Shown piece by piece: positions 46,326 to 59,030 of a stretch of DNA of 64,000 nucleotides (positions are counted from its first letter, which is position 1; each line of letters opens with the position of its first letter). The stretch lies in contig JAKOON010000013.1 of assembly GCA_022577435.1 (NCBI GenBank), positions 796,001 through 860,000 of the forward strand, written 5' to 3'. The position numbers were made by a program, and so were the translations under genes. A model generated the notes under the pieces. That model was not told where the DNA came from and searched no databases. It worked only from the letters and a program-made list of their open reading frames with translations. Source of the stretch: Embiotoca jacksoni. Lineage: Eukaryota > Chordata > Actinopteri > Embiotocidae.

Positions 46326-47154
46326 GACTGCAGAACCTTCCTCTGTCCTTTTTCTGTTCTGCTTTCCCTCCAGCGACTCATGTCTACTTTCTAAAGCCGT
46401 CTTCACAAAACTCATTATGTGCTTAACTGCGGCAGATTGGTCTCTTTTACTTTCGCCTCAATGTAGACAGAGTATTAAGGACTCGGTAGCTACCAGCTAT
46501 TTGTTTTCTTAAGACCGGTTATAATGGCCCACAGGGATTTGAATTTCCAAAGTTCTTGCTTCACCTTCTAATGGCCCATTCTCTCGCTCTCTACTCAACA
46601 GGACCCAATAAAGTACCTCAGACAGTTAAAGTAGGCTTTTTCACATTTCAATGATCTTTTTCCAACTTAAATAATCTTTAAATTCAGTTTAACAACTCTT
46701 ATTTTTCTGATTAAGCAATTAATCACAAAACCAACAAACTAGTTCCCGGCACTAGCTGCTGCCGCTCCTTCAGACAGCGTTTCATAAGCCCCGCCGCCAC
46801 CCGAGCATCCAACTGTACACTAATTATAAGTCTCAAAGTTCATGTGGAAGGATTTATTATCGTCACCTCCATCTCTGCCTTGCTGAAGTTGTTGCTGTAT
46901 TCTTGCGGGAGTTAATAAGGCCCGGAGGCCGGTGACAACACAGCTCAGCACTCTTCCATTAGATGGATGAATCATGTTCAGCTTGCGTCCGTTATTTATT
47001 TCTTATCGCTGCTCTCTTACCTGATGATCGTCTATTCATTAGCTGGCTGCCAGCGAACCTTTAATGGGGATAAGTCTCTGTTGAGACTGCGAACAAATAA
47101 GGAGTTTGCGTTGGATTTTTCGGCGTGTGCAGACGGATCCCGACATCGCTGACG
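46326..47154. other. Unique DNA, possible conserved non-coding element
   Basis: Segment 46790-46960 is unique and contains CTAATTATAAG and GGATTTATTATCG blocks. On the minus strand a donor-like CATCAG|GTAAGA (about 46990) and acceptor GTTCGCAG (about 47090) frame 66 nt that is closed in all frames, so it is not a coding exon. Confidence 0.3.
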
Positions 47155-47185
47155 TATCTGCGTGGGTTGCCGCGGTAACCACGTA
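47155..47185 (+). promoter_or_regulatory. Shared 31-bp motif with RFX X-box, unit 1
   Basis: Matches 63789-63819 at 27 of 31 positions. Its centre GTTGCCGCGGTAAC (47166-47179) is a palindromic X-box with both half sites intact and a 2-bp spacer. The X-box is the binding site of RFX factors. Occupancy is inferred only. Confidence 0.45.
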
Positions 47186-48796
47186 CACGCAGCTATTTCT
47201 GGTGAGTTGCGAGTGATGCAAGAAACATGATTTCCCCGTCAAGCGTTCTTCGTGAGGACAGTTTCGGTTGTGGTTCAGGAAATGATCCATCAACTTACAG
47301 AAGAATCCTCTGGAACAAAACTCAGGTTAATAATAATGTAGTTTGATCTCAATATTTATATATATATATATACGCAATATTTTTGTTCACTAAAACAGAT
47401 TAAATTCAGTCTTTGTCTACCGTGAGTCTGAAATTACAACTCAGAAAAATATTTAAATATAACTTTATAAATGTAGCTACCTTCACAGGTGTTTTATTCT
47501 AATATTCACAGAGACCAACGTTGTGTTTGTTTTTGGGGTGTCGTACTTCCACCACCGGCCTGTTGGAGGCGCTGCACAGAAAACGTGAAGCAGAGAAACA
47601 AAAGATACGATCAGTGGATGTCCTGCCTCTCTGCCTCTCAATTCGTCAAGTCATCCCTGCAGACATCTTCGTCTCTGCGCTGTCGTCTGCCTCCTCGTAC
47701 CCCCTCCCCACCACCACCACCACCACCCCAAGCCACACTGAGGATTTGTGTCCTTTGCAGAAATAAAAGGAGGGAGGGAGCAAAGGGATAGTGCTTCTTA
47801 TTTTTGAGAGAGAGAGTGAGAAAGCACTCCAGAGACGGATATACCCGGAAGATGATGTTGAGTGTCTCAGATCTGGTGGTTAAAAAACAAGAAGAATTGT
47901 CAGATCATCTTTTGGCCGGACGGTGAGATCCGGTGGAGTCTATGTTTTTTGTTTCTTTTTGTATTTGCAGAATATCACCTCAGTGGTTCTACGTATTGAA
48001 TACGTCTTCGATATCCAGAAACAGACATCTACTGGTCCGTCTGTTCTTTGTGCTTCTTCACTTGTTCTTCTTCTTTGGTGTCCCTCAGTCGTGGTTTCAC
48101 ACGGTCTCCTCCGAACAGCTGATGACGAGATGAAGCGTGGATCGTGCGCTCTGAACTTCTCTCCAGCAGAAGGAACTCTTGGTCTCTGGCGGCGGTTCTT
48201 ATGATTGATGGGGAAGAAAAACTCTCAAAAAGTTCTTGCAATTTTCTGAACGGACCGATCTTCACGTGCTAAAAGTAATAATGGATGTCACGTCTCTTTT
48301 AGTTCGTCAGTTAGTGTCTTTGCCGGTTTCAAGATGGACGCAGTTGTCGTTTTCCGGTCTCGTGTCTAAATTGTTGAAATGTACTTGTTGCTTATCTGAG
48401 CGACCCGGTGTTGTTTCTTCAAATGCGGTTATGTGGTTAAGCAACACAAAGATATAACCCCGGGAGTTTTCTGGAGATTTTCTTTTAAAACCCTGATTTA
48501 ATACATGTTTAAATGGTGCTCGATTGTTTTCGAATAAATAATGAAGCTGTAATCCATTTGAATTATGCCGGTGATTAGTGATAAAAGAAGTTTAAATTCA
48601 CCAAAATCAGATTGTACAAAGTCTCAATATGTCAAGAAATAAGAAGGAAAACAATACCGACCTGTCCGACTTTAGTGCTGCTTGTTATTGGCCGTTGCAT
48701 CCGGCCTCCAAATCCAAATATCCCTCCGACACCACAAACAGACGGGCACACCAGAACAAATCTATTGTGCACAGCAGGTGTTTTACAAGAGAGAGA

Positions 48797-48798
<2 letters not shown>
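47186..48798. other. Non-coding, no gene recognised
   Basis: Contains (AT)n near 47355-47372 and a CCACCA run at 47708-47730. Several open frames on both strands at 47490-48265 have no recognisable domain. Confidence 0.4.
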
Positions 48799-48832
<34 letters not shown>

Positions 48833-48869
48833 AGGGGGGGATCTCTATTACTCCCCCCCCCCCCCCCCC
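48799..48869. repeat. (GT)16 + G-run + C-run composite
   Basis: GT array (48799-48831), then GGAGGGGGGG, a 13-nt spacer and a run of 17 C (48853-48869). The G and C runs can pair. Confidence 0.93.
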
Positions 48870-48988
48870 GACCTCCCTCCCCGTCCCTCCCAATTTCTCA
48901 GGGGGTCTTAAAAAGTAATGTGTTTTCAAATGCAGGGCTCTGGCTAGTTGCGGGGGCCTCGGCTGGCTGTGATGTATGAGCTGAGGCA

Positions 48989-49038
48989 CCCCCCCCCCAC
49001 CACCACCACCACCCCCCCCTCCCTCCCTCACCCCCCCC
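48989..49038. repeat. C-rich tract with (CCA)n
   Basis: Three C runs of 8-10 separated by (CCA)4 and TCCCTCCCTCA. Confidence 0.9.
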
Positions 49039-51099
49039 GACCGTACCGGAGTATGTTATTGGAACGTAGTGAACACAGGAAGAACAGAGAAGAGGAAGCA
49101 CATAACAAGCTAAATAAATACTCACGTAGGAGATGGGGAAGTGCCGGGGACACCGGTGACAAACTTATCGGAGCCGAATGTCTTGATGTTTATTTATTTC
49201 ACCTTTTTGCTGAGTACGTTCCCCCCACTTCAGAGCCTGCAGCTTTGTCACGACGTGCAGAAGCAACGTCGAGCGGCTGGAAACCTGGCGGAGTCTGAAG
49301 TGGACTCTTCAAACCCCGTTGTGCTTTTTTTTTTTTAATCCAGCGTAACTTCCCTCCCTTTCCATCACTCCTTCTCCGGTTTGACCGAAGGCGAGTCGGC
49401 CCGCTGCTCTCTTTTAACCTGGTGGTTCGCTGCGGTACTGCGACTGATAAAAACTCCAGCGTGACCTGAAATATTTCCATATTTTTTATATATATTTGGG
49501 AATAAGACGTGTGAATTTTTTGTCAACACAATCAAGAAAGATACTAATTCAGCTATTTATTTGATATTGAGCTCCCTAATATTTGGGAATGGAGTGGGTG
49601 CACATTCAATGTACTTAATTAATTTATAGTATAAGTAAGAATAAATTGTCTCACCTTTAAGAACCTACTTTATTTCACCATCCTTCCCAGATACATGCAT
49701 TCAATTACACTGGAGGAAAATTAACTTTAATTAGTGTATACTTTAAAACTGACATTAAAACATTTTTACTCAACATAATTAGCATATAGGAAATATATAT
49801 GTAAGTATACACATACTGATACTGAAGTACTTGAATAACTTAATTAAGTGGGTCTTAAGTCCAGTAAACATTTAAATACCTACTATTCTTTTACAGAGTA
49901 GATGAAATCATCCATTATGTACCAAAATATGTCAAATATATATGTGGATATGAGTAGAAATCATTTCCATAAAATGCTATACTGTACTTCTTTGATGAGT
50001 ATGGAAAAATATGTTTTCCCCATTTAGGTGTCCAGCCTGAAACACCCATTTTATCTGCAGCCAGACAGACATCTTCTTAATGCCGTCATCAACCCTGCAT
50101 CCCTGAAGGCTCTGAATAAATAAAAACAAGAAACAAGAACTATTTATTTATATCCTGTTGTGTAGTTGTAACCGAATGCGTTTCTTCCCTCTTGTCCTAC
50201 TTAACGTCTGTTGTTGTGTTGTTGTGTTGTGTTATTGTGCTTGTGGGTGGAGATCTTTTAACCTCTTCCACCCTGGAGGTCTCTGCACCGACAATCTATC
50301 ACAAAAAAAACTCAACCTGCAGTATTTACAGTTTTTAATTATGTGGAAATAGGAATGCTGGAGTTATTTCGAATGTCACTTTGGCCTGCTGATAAGGAAA
50401 TAGAGACTTTTTTTTTTTTAAACTTCCCCCAAGTGTTTCTAATCTGTAAAAGTTTTGCAGCTGTTACTGACTACATTTGAGGATTTCTTTTTATTTGGGG
50501 TCCAAATTTAAAAAGAATACTCGAAGGCTTTAGGGTGTTAACGTGTGTGTCCTGCATCGTATTTTTTTTGTTTTTTTTGGGTGATTCACTGTCGGCACCA
50601 TCGATTCGGCGTTTTACGATCTGGCCGCTCGGGTTCGCAGTTGTGACGACGAGCTGCCGAGAGGGTTTGTCAGGGAGTGATGTGCTAATTCACTGTCGCG
50701 AAAAGGAGTAAATGGGTTTCGGCATTTAAGGTGGTGAAGTGTAACTATAGAGAGGGCACGGATAAACCAATTAGGAATCCAATTAAACCCATAATCACTG
50801 AGAATCATGCTGCTTAATCTTCCCCTTTGTGTTGTGAGTGAATGGTGGGGAAAAAACCCCGTCTGGGTGGTGTCAGTTATGCCACGGTGTGTACAGATGT
50901 GTTTTCATCATCAGGGAATTTAGCAGCACTTTTCGTATCAAAAATCAAAAGAATGATTTCACGTAATGTCGAAACAAGCACATTTAATTAAGCGTGAAAA
51001 AAAAAAAGAAGCTTCACAATAGGTAAAAATTTAAAATACCTCTGAGTACCTTTGAATTTGCAAACGGCACGTTCTGCTTAAACACGTGCACAATATGTT

Positions 51100-51102
<3 letters not shown>
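49039..51102. other. Non-coding; AT-rich 49490-50000
   Basis: About 500 bp of AT-rich DNA with TATATA clusters. Segment 50755-50830 is unique and ATTA-rich. No gene or repeat family recognised. Confidence 0.4.

Positions 51103-51154
<52 letters not shown>
51103..51154. repeat. (CA)26 microsatellite
   Basis: A 52-bp CA array. Its GT partner begins 90 bp downstream. Confidence 0.97.
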
Positions 51155-51156
<2 letters not shown>

Positions 51157-51241
51157 CAGCATTTACTCATAGGGATACATGAGTGAGACCCTGCAATCCT
51201 TAAATAATTAGTTGTGCAATGTTTGCACCCCTCACTGTGTA

Positions 51242-51243
<2 letters not shown>

Positions 51244-51335
<92 letters not shown>
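51244..51335. repeat. (GT)n microsatellite, 92 bp
   Basis: GT array with one phase shift (GTGGTG) near 51288. Confidence 0.97.
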
Positions 51336-51337
<2 letters not shown>

Positions 51338-52498
51338 CAGGCAGCCGTATGCAGTCAGGTATAAGCTCTAATTAATGCTAGTTGTTAATGCTCTACATGT
51401 GAGGTGGTTACTTCCTTCTCTTCTCCTCTCCGAGGCAGCAACAGCTTTCTGTAACACCGAAACCTTTCAGTCTAGTTTCAGGGCAAAAAAAACAACCCAA
51501 CAACACAAACAGGTTAGTTCCTCGTCAAAAAAAGGCTTAAAGGCATAATGAGAAGAACTAAAGTAAATATTTGCTTCGATTGCTGTGTTATCGTTGCACT
51601 TTTCCATTAAGCCTCCAGAAGCACATAACGTCTCGGCGGGATGAATATTCGTTGTTTTTGGTAAAATGGAAAAGATCCAGTTATTTGGATTCGATTACTC
51701 TGATCTGAGAACAGCAACGAGGCTCTGCAGATTTTAGTTTGATGAGGGAAACCCTTGTCTGGAAAAAGTCTGATGAAGTACAAATGTTGTCGGCCGATTT
51801 GATTTGTCTGTCCAACTAATCTGCCCCCCCAACCCCTACCCTCCGTCCCACACACACACACCCCTCCCAGCTGAAACGCCCACACCAACTCCAGCTAGCA
51901 GCAATATTGCTGGAATAATGAAATTAATGTTTTATGGGCCATTACTGGGATGTGACAAGATGAATGAGCGAGAAGAAAAGAGGAAGAGGAAAGTTAGCCA
52001 GATGGAAGAAAAAGCAAAAACTCAAATTTTGTTTTACTATGTTTATATTTGTTTATTGTTCAAATTCACCTCAATCCATTATAAAATTAGAACTTTAGAG
52101 ACGAGCTTTAGCTTTTCTTTTTTATGAATTAAGAGAAATATTCCTACATGCTGCTTTTGTCCACTGGTTTTCTTTGGTTTTATGAACATTTTATTACGTG
52201 CCTTTAAGAAGAAAAAAACATATGTTTTTTTTTTAACATCTATGGCAACTGTAAACGCGGTCTTTTAACTGCATGCAAAACATTCAAAAAGCTTTTCGCA
52301 CACCAGGATCTGAAAGCGACGCTGAAAATAAACCTCAAAATGAAAGCAGCATTAATTGATGTTTTTTTCTCTCAAGGCTTTAAAACAAGGTAAAAGCACA
52401 ACGTCTTTCACATTATCACCTTTTTAATTTGTTAAAAGGAACATGATAGCAAACAGATGCCCATGTTTGGAGTTGTTTGATTATTATTTCCATATTTC
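51336..52498. other. Unique DNA; possible conserved element 51880-51960
   Basis: The block CTAGCAGCAATATTGCTGGA and the following AATGAAATTAATGTTTTATG stretch look like conserved non-coding DNA. No gene recognised. Confidence 0.3.
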
Positions 52499-52984
52499 AG
52501 AAGTGTCTTAAGCTGCAATACCAGCGAGTGCCACTAGAGGTCGGCTCCAAAAAGCCTCCGGCTCCATAGACTCCCATTCAACTTCTCTCATCAAATCCAA
52601 AGTGAATAAAATGTGTCCATCAGTTATCTCGGTGTTGTTAGCTAAAGTCACTCCTTCTTATTAGTTTTCTGGAGGTCCATCTGAAAATAATCCCTCATTC
52701 ATTAGAAAAGAAGATTCAAGAAGACCTGTTTTTGGGGGCGTGTCTGTTTGATTGACAGGCCTGTGGTGCAGTCAGGTTACAGCTATCGGTGGGCGGGACG
52801 TAGTATCGTCAGGTTTCCAATCAGATCAGTCAGATCCACCGCTGGCTCCTCCCCCAGCTCGTCCAAATATGGTCACTTCCTGCTCCAAACCGCTCCGAAC
52901 TAGTAAAGATGGTGACGGACAGAATCTGAACTGGAGGATTCTTAACGTTCACAAACTGACGGGTGACGTCACCGCTGGTTGCAG
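52499..52984 (-). repeat. Family A repeat, copy 8 (long, 3'-truncated)
   Basis: Minus-strand copy. It keeps the 5' extension (complement of GGTGACGTCACCGCTGGTT at 52962-52980) but stops after GACACTTCTG, lacking the last 50 bp. The core matches the other young copies almost exactly. The antisense frame, forward here at 52752, begins TGLWCSQVTAIGGRDVVSSG as in copy 3. Confidence 0.92.
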
Positions 52985-53388
52985 CTCAGTATTGACACAA
53001 TTACTCATGAAAGTCTTCATCCCTAATATTTACTGTCCGTTTAGCTCCAGTTTGATATATAACAATAAAAATAATACGACAAAAAACTGCTACCAAATCA
53101 TTTTGCTTGTAAATACAAAATATGCAGATATATATGCTGGTAAACCTTTTTCACCCAAAATTCTAAATTTGTGAAAGATTAAAAAAAAAAACGTCCACCA
53201 TGACATTAAGGACACGACCTCGTGTCTCTCATTGGGAGGGATGAGATTCTATTTCTTCTGTCCTCTTTATTTCATTTCATCCAATCTTCCACCTCTCTCG
53301 GAGATTCAGATACATCGCGACAGGCATTAGGGACACAGCTTGAAGTCTGTATATCTCACCAGGCAAGGATAAACAAGACAGATTGAGT

Positions 53389-53562
53389 GTATGACTGCTT
53401 GATTCACCGGTTGAGCTGCAGAAACAGAATCTCGCTGACAAGACTGACTGACCGGCTTCCTGACTGATTGGTAGAGACAATGTCGGTCTGGTTGGCTGGT
53501 CGCTTGATATGGACGGCTGATTGACAGACCGCTTTGACTGCTTGACTGCCCGGCACCCTAAA
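53389..53562. repeat. Degenerate GACT/GATT-like tandem array
   Basis: The segment is filled with variants of CTGACTGA, TTGACAGA, CTGGTTGGCTGG and CTGCTTGACTGC, suggesting an old tetranucleotide array eroded by substitution. Confidence 0.45.
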
Positions 53563-55009
53563 AAAAAAAACATAGGGCCGTCGCGGCAACGAAACCGATT
53601 CATTTGTCGCATTTAGTGCGATGTGCGTTTGATCGCCCCGCACGAGCGTCGTGATTGAATACTCTCCGATGCCAATTGCCCCAATCTGTATGTGACGGTC
53701 TCTCTCCACAATGTCTGCCCCAAATAAGGGCAAACGAGCTGGAGCGCCGGTGAGGCATTTGTTAAGAGGCAATCAGTGTGGGAGGGACGGAGACGATGAA
53801 ATGGAGTAAACAAGTCCCTTTGTCTTCTTCACACACAAATAACAAAAAAACACAACCGCTGGGATTCTCAAGAGCAGAAGAACCAGCGGTAGTCTCAAGA
53901 AAATCCATCCTCCCAACACTTCATGAATGTAAAAATTTTTCAAAGCTCCCTACAAGAGCTCTTCTGAACAAACTCGCCATTTGGGTGGTGATAATTTTAA
54001 CTTTAATTGTAATCTTTTTCTCCGAACACTTCGAGCTTTGGAGTAGCGCCGCCTGATTAAAATTTGTTGAAAATGAATGCACCGGTTATCCTTGTTAATC
54101 ACTCCTGCAAAAATGAAAACACTTGAGGCCATGCACAGGTGAATAGATACGGGAAAGTGAAAATGTAGAAAACAATAGATTCAAGTAAAGTACATTTAAA
54201 AAAAAAAAAAAAAACCCTGCTTGTTGAGGCTCCGCCCCTGCCCTTCATGGAAAAACAGACAAATTAGCGCAACAGAAAAATGCTGTGAGCGACTCACTGA
54301 GCTGAAGTGAAACGGATGCGCAGGAACTGAGTAAATAAATAGTAGTTATTGGACGTAACTGCAGTTCCATGAGCTCTTTGGTTTTTGGTTTCTTTCGGGG
54401 TTTTTTTTTTTCCAACATTATCAATTTAAAGAAAGCAGACTGAGACAGGTTGTTTTTTTTCTAGTTGGAGCAGCAGACGAATGCCTGAAACCTCACCTGG
54501 AATAAATATAAATAAATGTCGTAAAACTTTAATGTTTTAAGGTGAAACCGAAACATTGGGACACATTGGAAAAAAATCTGGACTGCCAATTATTACAGAG
54601 TATCTTCAGCAGCAGACTGGATTTATTTTTCATGTTGGACAAACCGATGAGAAATCTACCAGAGAAGCGGATTTCTAAATAAGTAAAGGGAGGCTGTAAT
54701 TGGCCGCGGCCCTCCGTCAAACGTACCCGTCGTCCTTCCTCAGACCAACCGTTGGGCACCTCGTCGGATAAGTTACAGAGATGTACTTCTGTGCATGTCC
54801 TGAATATCTGACCGGCCATGTGCATCGGGGCTTTATAAATTATCGCTTGCTGAGGGGGGAGCGCGGGCACAGATTTCTATCAGCGGCTCTGCTTCAAATC
54901 TCTGAACATACTTTCATTGATCAGCGACCTGGACGGCTGCCGGACAAGGTGCTCGCTTAGAGGGGCAGATTTCTTTATTTATTTTTTTAGATGTGGCAGA
55001 GCTGATGAG

Positions 55010-55012
<3 letters not shown>
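53563..55012. other. Non-coding, no gene recognised
   Basis: Contains an A-run at 54200-54215, a T-run near 54401, and a GGCTCCGCCCCTGCCC segment at 54229-54244. No exon-like segment is supported. Confidence 0.4.

Positions 55013-55091
<79 letters not shown>
55013..55091. repeat. (CA)39 microsatellite
   Basis: A 79-bp CA array. Confidence 0.97.
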
Positions 55092-55093
<2 letters not shown>

Positions 55094-55644
55094 CATCTCC
55101 ACACTGGCTGCTCTGGTTTGTTTGTTTTGTGTGTCGTTTGTCGGATGATGCCGCTCAGTTCGCAAAAAAAAACTGACATAAAAACTCTGCAACATACATC
55201 AAAGTTTTTTCAAAGAAATCAAACATTTTTAATCGCAACCATCACGAATAAATATCCGCCAAATCCTGAAGGGACTGGCTCTTCCTCCATGTTCATGCTT
55301 ACGCTGTTTGCATATGGGAAGAAAAAGAAAAGAAAAAAATTCATTACCGAAGGCTCTTTTAAAAGAAATGTGATTAAGTTTGAACTAATGAAAGGGTAAT
55401 AACGTCAAACCGAGTCACCACGACTTCCCCCTTCCTCATTTGCACAGCAGAGAGGCCCTTCATATAGAGGTAATTCCAGCTCTCCAGGAAGCAGCATACA
55501 TAATGAATGTCTGTTTAACTTGATGCATGCTACTGTAGCGAGCTGCTTCGCATGCAGCCGATATCCGACCTCGGGGTCATAATGAAGCAATATTTTTGAC
55601 AGATTTGTGCATGTGTTCGAGCAATGGAGCGTCTGAATTCCTCT

Positions 55645-55645
55645 C

Positions 55646-55699
<54 letters not shown>
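55645..55699. repeat. (CA)27 microsatellite
   Basis: A 55-bp CA array with one initial CG. Confidence 0.97.
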
Positions 55700-55703
<4 letters not shown>

Positions 55704-55936
55704 CGGCCAATCCCTGCTTGGCAATCCTGCCTCGTGTGAGAAAGGAGATATAAGTCGGCTCGTCTCCTCGCTCCCCACCTCACTGCCACGACAATCACAC
55801 CAACCCCTTTTCAATAATTCACACTGAGAGGTGTTTCTTTCATTGCAATATTCCTGCCCAAATGGCATTTTAAGAGCCACCTTTTATTGAGCCCAAATGT
55901 AAAAAGAATGTCTTCAATTATTTATTGCCAGAGTTT

Positions 55937-55937
<1 letters not shown>

Positions 55938-55969
<32 letters not shown>
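55938..55969. repeat. (TTG)10 trinucleotide array
   Basis: Ten or so TTG units. Confidence 0.93.
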
Positions 55970-55979
55970 GCTCTGCCTG

Positions 55980-56100
55980 ACTCTTTTTTTGTTTGTTTTG
56001 TTCTTCATCTCTCTTCTCTTCTGCTCCGCTGGGCTTCGGCTGGATGGTGTCGCTCACTCCCAAACCCTGCACTTCTGCCGGCTACACAACAGGTAAGTTG
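55980..56100 (+). promoter_or_regulatory. Candidate recursive splice site (CAG|GTAAGT)
   Basis: A long pyrimidine stretch (TTCTTCATCTCTCTTCTCTT, about 56000-56020) is followed, with no AG in between, by ACAACAG ending at 56092 and immediately GTAAGTTG. The donor half is a consensus match. The acceptor half has a second CU-rich segment (CCCTGCACTTCTGCC, 56066-56080) nearby. It could alternatively be the end of an exon whose start I cannot define. Confidence 0.3.
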
Positions 56101-56478
56101 AGCTACCTGTTGTTATCGGGGGAGGGGGGAGGGGAGGGGGGTTCTGGGTGATGGGAGACAGATTTATTGTCGAGAGAAGGAGGAACAAAAGTTCAAGATC
56201 AAGTTCGAATGAGTCATTTCGATATTTGCCTGGAGATGATCAGAACGCGAGAATTCAGGTTTTATTTTTTTATTAGTGACGCAAATCTGTGAATGATTCA
56301 CCGTCTGCTCCCGTTTCCTCTTTCTCCCCCGAGTTTAAGCTACGCAGCCGCTTACAATTTATTGTGTGGAGATGAGAGTTGTTATTTCAACAACAACATC
56401 AGAACATTATACACAGCATAGACTTGGTCCTGCCCTCCATAAAACTTCAAACACCCTTAGATGTAGCCACAGACGGGA
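56101..56478. other. Non-coding; G-rich 56118-56142
   Basis: G-run cluster GGGGGAGGGGGGAGGGGAGG. Otherwise unremarkable. Confidence 0.4.
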
Positions 56479-56853
56479 TATAAAAGAGTTCGTAGCTTCC
56501 AGGTCTGAAAAATGTTTCTGATGCAGAAGTACCTTAAACTGCAATACCAGCGAGTGCCACTAGAGGTCGGCTCCAAAAAGCCTCCGGCTCCATAGACTCC
56601 CATTCAACTTCTGTCATCAAATTCAAAGTGAATAAAATGTGTCCATCAGTTATCTCGGTGTTGTTAGCTAAAGTCACTCCTTCTTATTAGTTTTCTGGAG
56701 GTCCATCTGAAAATAATCCCTCATTCATTAGAAAAGAAGATTCAAGAAGACCTGTTTTTGGGGGTGTGTCTGTTTGATTGACAGGCCTGTGGTGCAGTCA
56801 GGTTACAGCTATCGGTGGGCGGGACGTAGTATCGTCAGGTTTCCAATCAGATC
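56479..56853 (-). repeat. Family A repeat, copy 9 (5'-truncated)
   Basis: Minus-strand copy with the normal 3' tail (complement of TATAAAAGAGTTCGTAGC) and an abrupt 5' end inside ATCTGATTGGAAACC. The core differs from the other young copies at about three bases, and the stop-containing GCAGTTTAAGG variant is present. Confidence 0.92.
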
Positions 56854-58384
56854 GAGTCAACACAAAGACGTGAGTCTGTCTGGTCGCGTGTGTCTCAGTG
56901 ACATCGTCCCGTTCATCTATCGAAATGGTTTTCCCTGAATGAGAGATTTATTCTCCCGTTTTCAGTCTCTTCCACCGCGGCTCAACTCCTCTCCAACATC
57001 CATTCATGCCGTCGTCGTTGCATGAAAACAACATAAACTCTCGTATTGTTTGTTGTTGAACTAATCCGTTATTGGTCTAATCTGCTTAATCCTCACGTGA
57101 CACGGACGAAACACAAACATGGCCGGCGGTTTGGTTTTACGGGGCTCCTTTTTGTTTCCTGAGGTTATTTAATCATCTGGGCTGTTTGATGAAGCGCAGC
57201 CGTTTGGAACAAGGACCGACCATGTGTGACCAGCTAAAGCGAGCCGGGTTAAAAAAAACCCTTTTGAAGGGAACCAGACGATGTTCTGCTCTGTTCTTTT
57301 TCTTTTTTTTTTTCCCATGTACCAACCAAGCTCTTAAGCTGTAAATATACCTGAAACGTACCGTCACACACGCACACTTGCGAGGCGGAGGATTGAAGAC
57401 CGTTTTTTGACATTTCAGCAGAAAAAGAACAGATCAAACGGTGGAAACTGGAGAGAATCGGTGCGTTCGTCTGGATGAAGAACGACGTCTCGTTGTTTTG
57501 GAAATCAAACGATGTCAGAGAGCGTAGAAACGATGACGGAGGCCCCCGAAAAGAGGTTTTCAGGGTCCACAAGACGTATCGAGGATAGAAGAGTTTTGAA
57601 CATTTCCGTGACGACGGCGTTTGTGTCATATTTTTGGAGGGATGAATGGAAACGAAGCATCAGAAGACTTTCAAGATTTCAGGGGTTTGGCATTATTATT
57701 TTATTGGAGGCACCAGTAGGAGACAACAAAATGTAAGGCAGCGAAACACTCAACTGCGATTTGGATGGATTTGAAGTGCAGCTTGACTTTTTTGTTGTTG
57801 TTTTTTTGCTGAGTCAGGATGAGTAACACTCGAGCGTGTTTTCGCTGGTGTGGAACCAGACTGCTTTGTTTAAGGACAACAATACCTGGATGACAGCTTG
57901 TTTATGTACATTGCATTTCTTCTGCCGTAGCTGAGCTCACAAGATGTTGTGCAGTTAGTTTACAAATTACAGAAAATGTCTTGTTGAGTTTATATTCTGA
58001 GCAACAAGCATGCGGTGAGAATTTTCCCCCCAAACAATGATTTTCTCTGACAGCAGCATCGTGTCGATCTTCGGCTGAGATTGGAACGACCAAACACCCC
58101 CGAAAACATGACACCTGCAATTTACCTGTTACGATTTCCTGACACGTGGATTCTCCATTGTGTTGACTTTTCCTTTTTTTTTTCTTTTTTTTTTAATCAT
58201 GCACATAAAGAACAAGACTTTTCAGAGTCGGGAAGGTTTTCCAAGAGAAACGAAGATTTTCATTTTGGTTTTTTTGAGACGTCCATGAGCTGGAAATTGC
58301 AGCGTTTCCGTCAACACCGAGACCAATTCAAGTGACTGAATTAGACGTGAGCGTGACACGGACGCCCACCAGTATACAGATGTA
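56854..58384. other. Non-coding, no gene recognised
   Basis: An acceptor-like TTTTTTGACATTTCAG near 57419 is followed 42 nt later by a weak GTGCGT. T-runs occur at 57305 and 58170-58195. No gene supported. Confidence 0.4.
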
Positions 58385-58396
58385 CACACACCCACA

Positions 58397-58436
<40 letters not shown>

Positions 58437-58455
58437 AACAAACAAACACAAACAG
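58385..58455. repeat. (CA)n microsatellite with CCCA and AACA variants
   Basis: Perfect CA at about 58400-58430 with degenerate ends. Confidence 0.93.
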
Positions 58456-58755
58456 TGCATTAAGAGCCAGACAATGTTTGCGATAGAAGTATTTGAAGAT
58501 ATAACGCTTGCATATCTAATCCGAACTCTCTCTCGTACCACCACTGTCAGATTATATTTTTAGAGAATGAACTCAGTTACACCTGATTTTCTTTTGATAT
58601 TTCTTTACATTTCCAAATCCCTGAAGGGGCTCTTGAATCTGAAACGCTAACTTGCCTCGCTCTATTCCACTTAAATTGACTCGGGAGTACCTGGAACTGT
58701 GTGTGATGTTCTTTGACTCCGGAGTGTCTGACAGTGGCTTTCTTGCATCTCCAAG

Positions 58756-58758
<3 letters not shown>

Positions 58759-58823
<65 letters not shown>

Positions 58824-58855
58824 GTGTGTGTGTGTGTGTGTGTGTGTGTTGTGTG
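58759..58855. repeat. (GT)n microsatellite, 97 bp
   Basis: GT array with two TTG interruptions near 58822 and 58850. Confidence 0.97.
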
Positions 58856-58984
58856 CAACCCGAGGTCAGGGGAAAGAGAAGCAGCATAATGGCATTTCCC
58901 ATTCCCTCGCTGCGGGAGACGTCTTTATGGACTGTTTGCGCCGCGACTTCTACTCCTCTCCACTCACTCGAGGAGACGCAAATG

Positions 58985-59030
58985 TGTGGTGGTGGTGGTG
59001 GTGTGTGGGGGGGGGGGGGAGGGGGGGGTT
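58985..59030. repeat. (GTG)n joined to G-runs
   Basis: Six GTG units followed by G runs of 13 and 8, strongly G-quadruplex-prone on the plus strand. Confidence 0.9.

Noticed and set aside
47001..47095. 66-nt exon-like segment on the minus strand between a good acceptor and CATCAG|GTAAGA
   Set aside because: All three frames contain stops, so it is not a coding exon. A non-coding exon cannot be shown.
57420..57461. 42-nt segment QKKNRSNGGNWRES between TTTCAG and GTGCGT
   Set aside because: The donor is weak and the sequence low in complexity. No recognisable protein.
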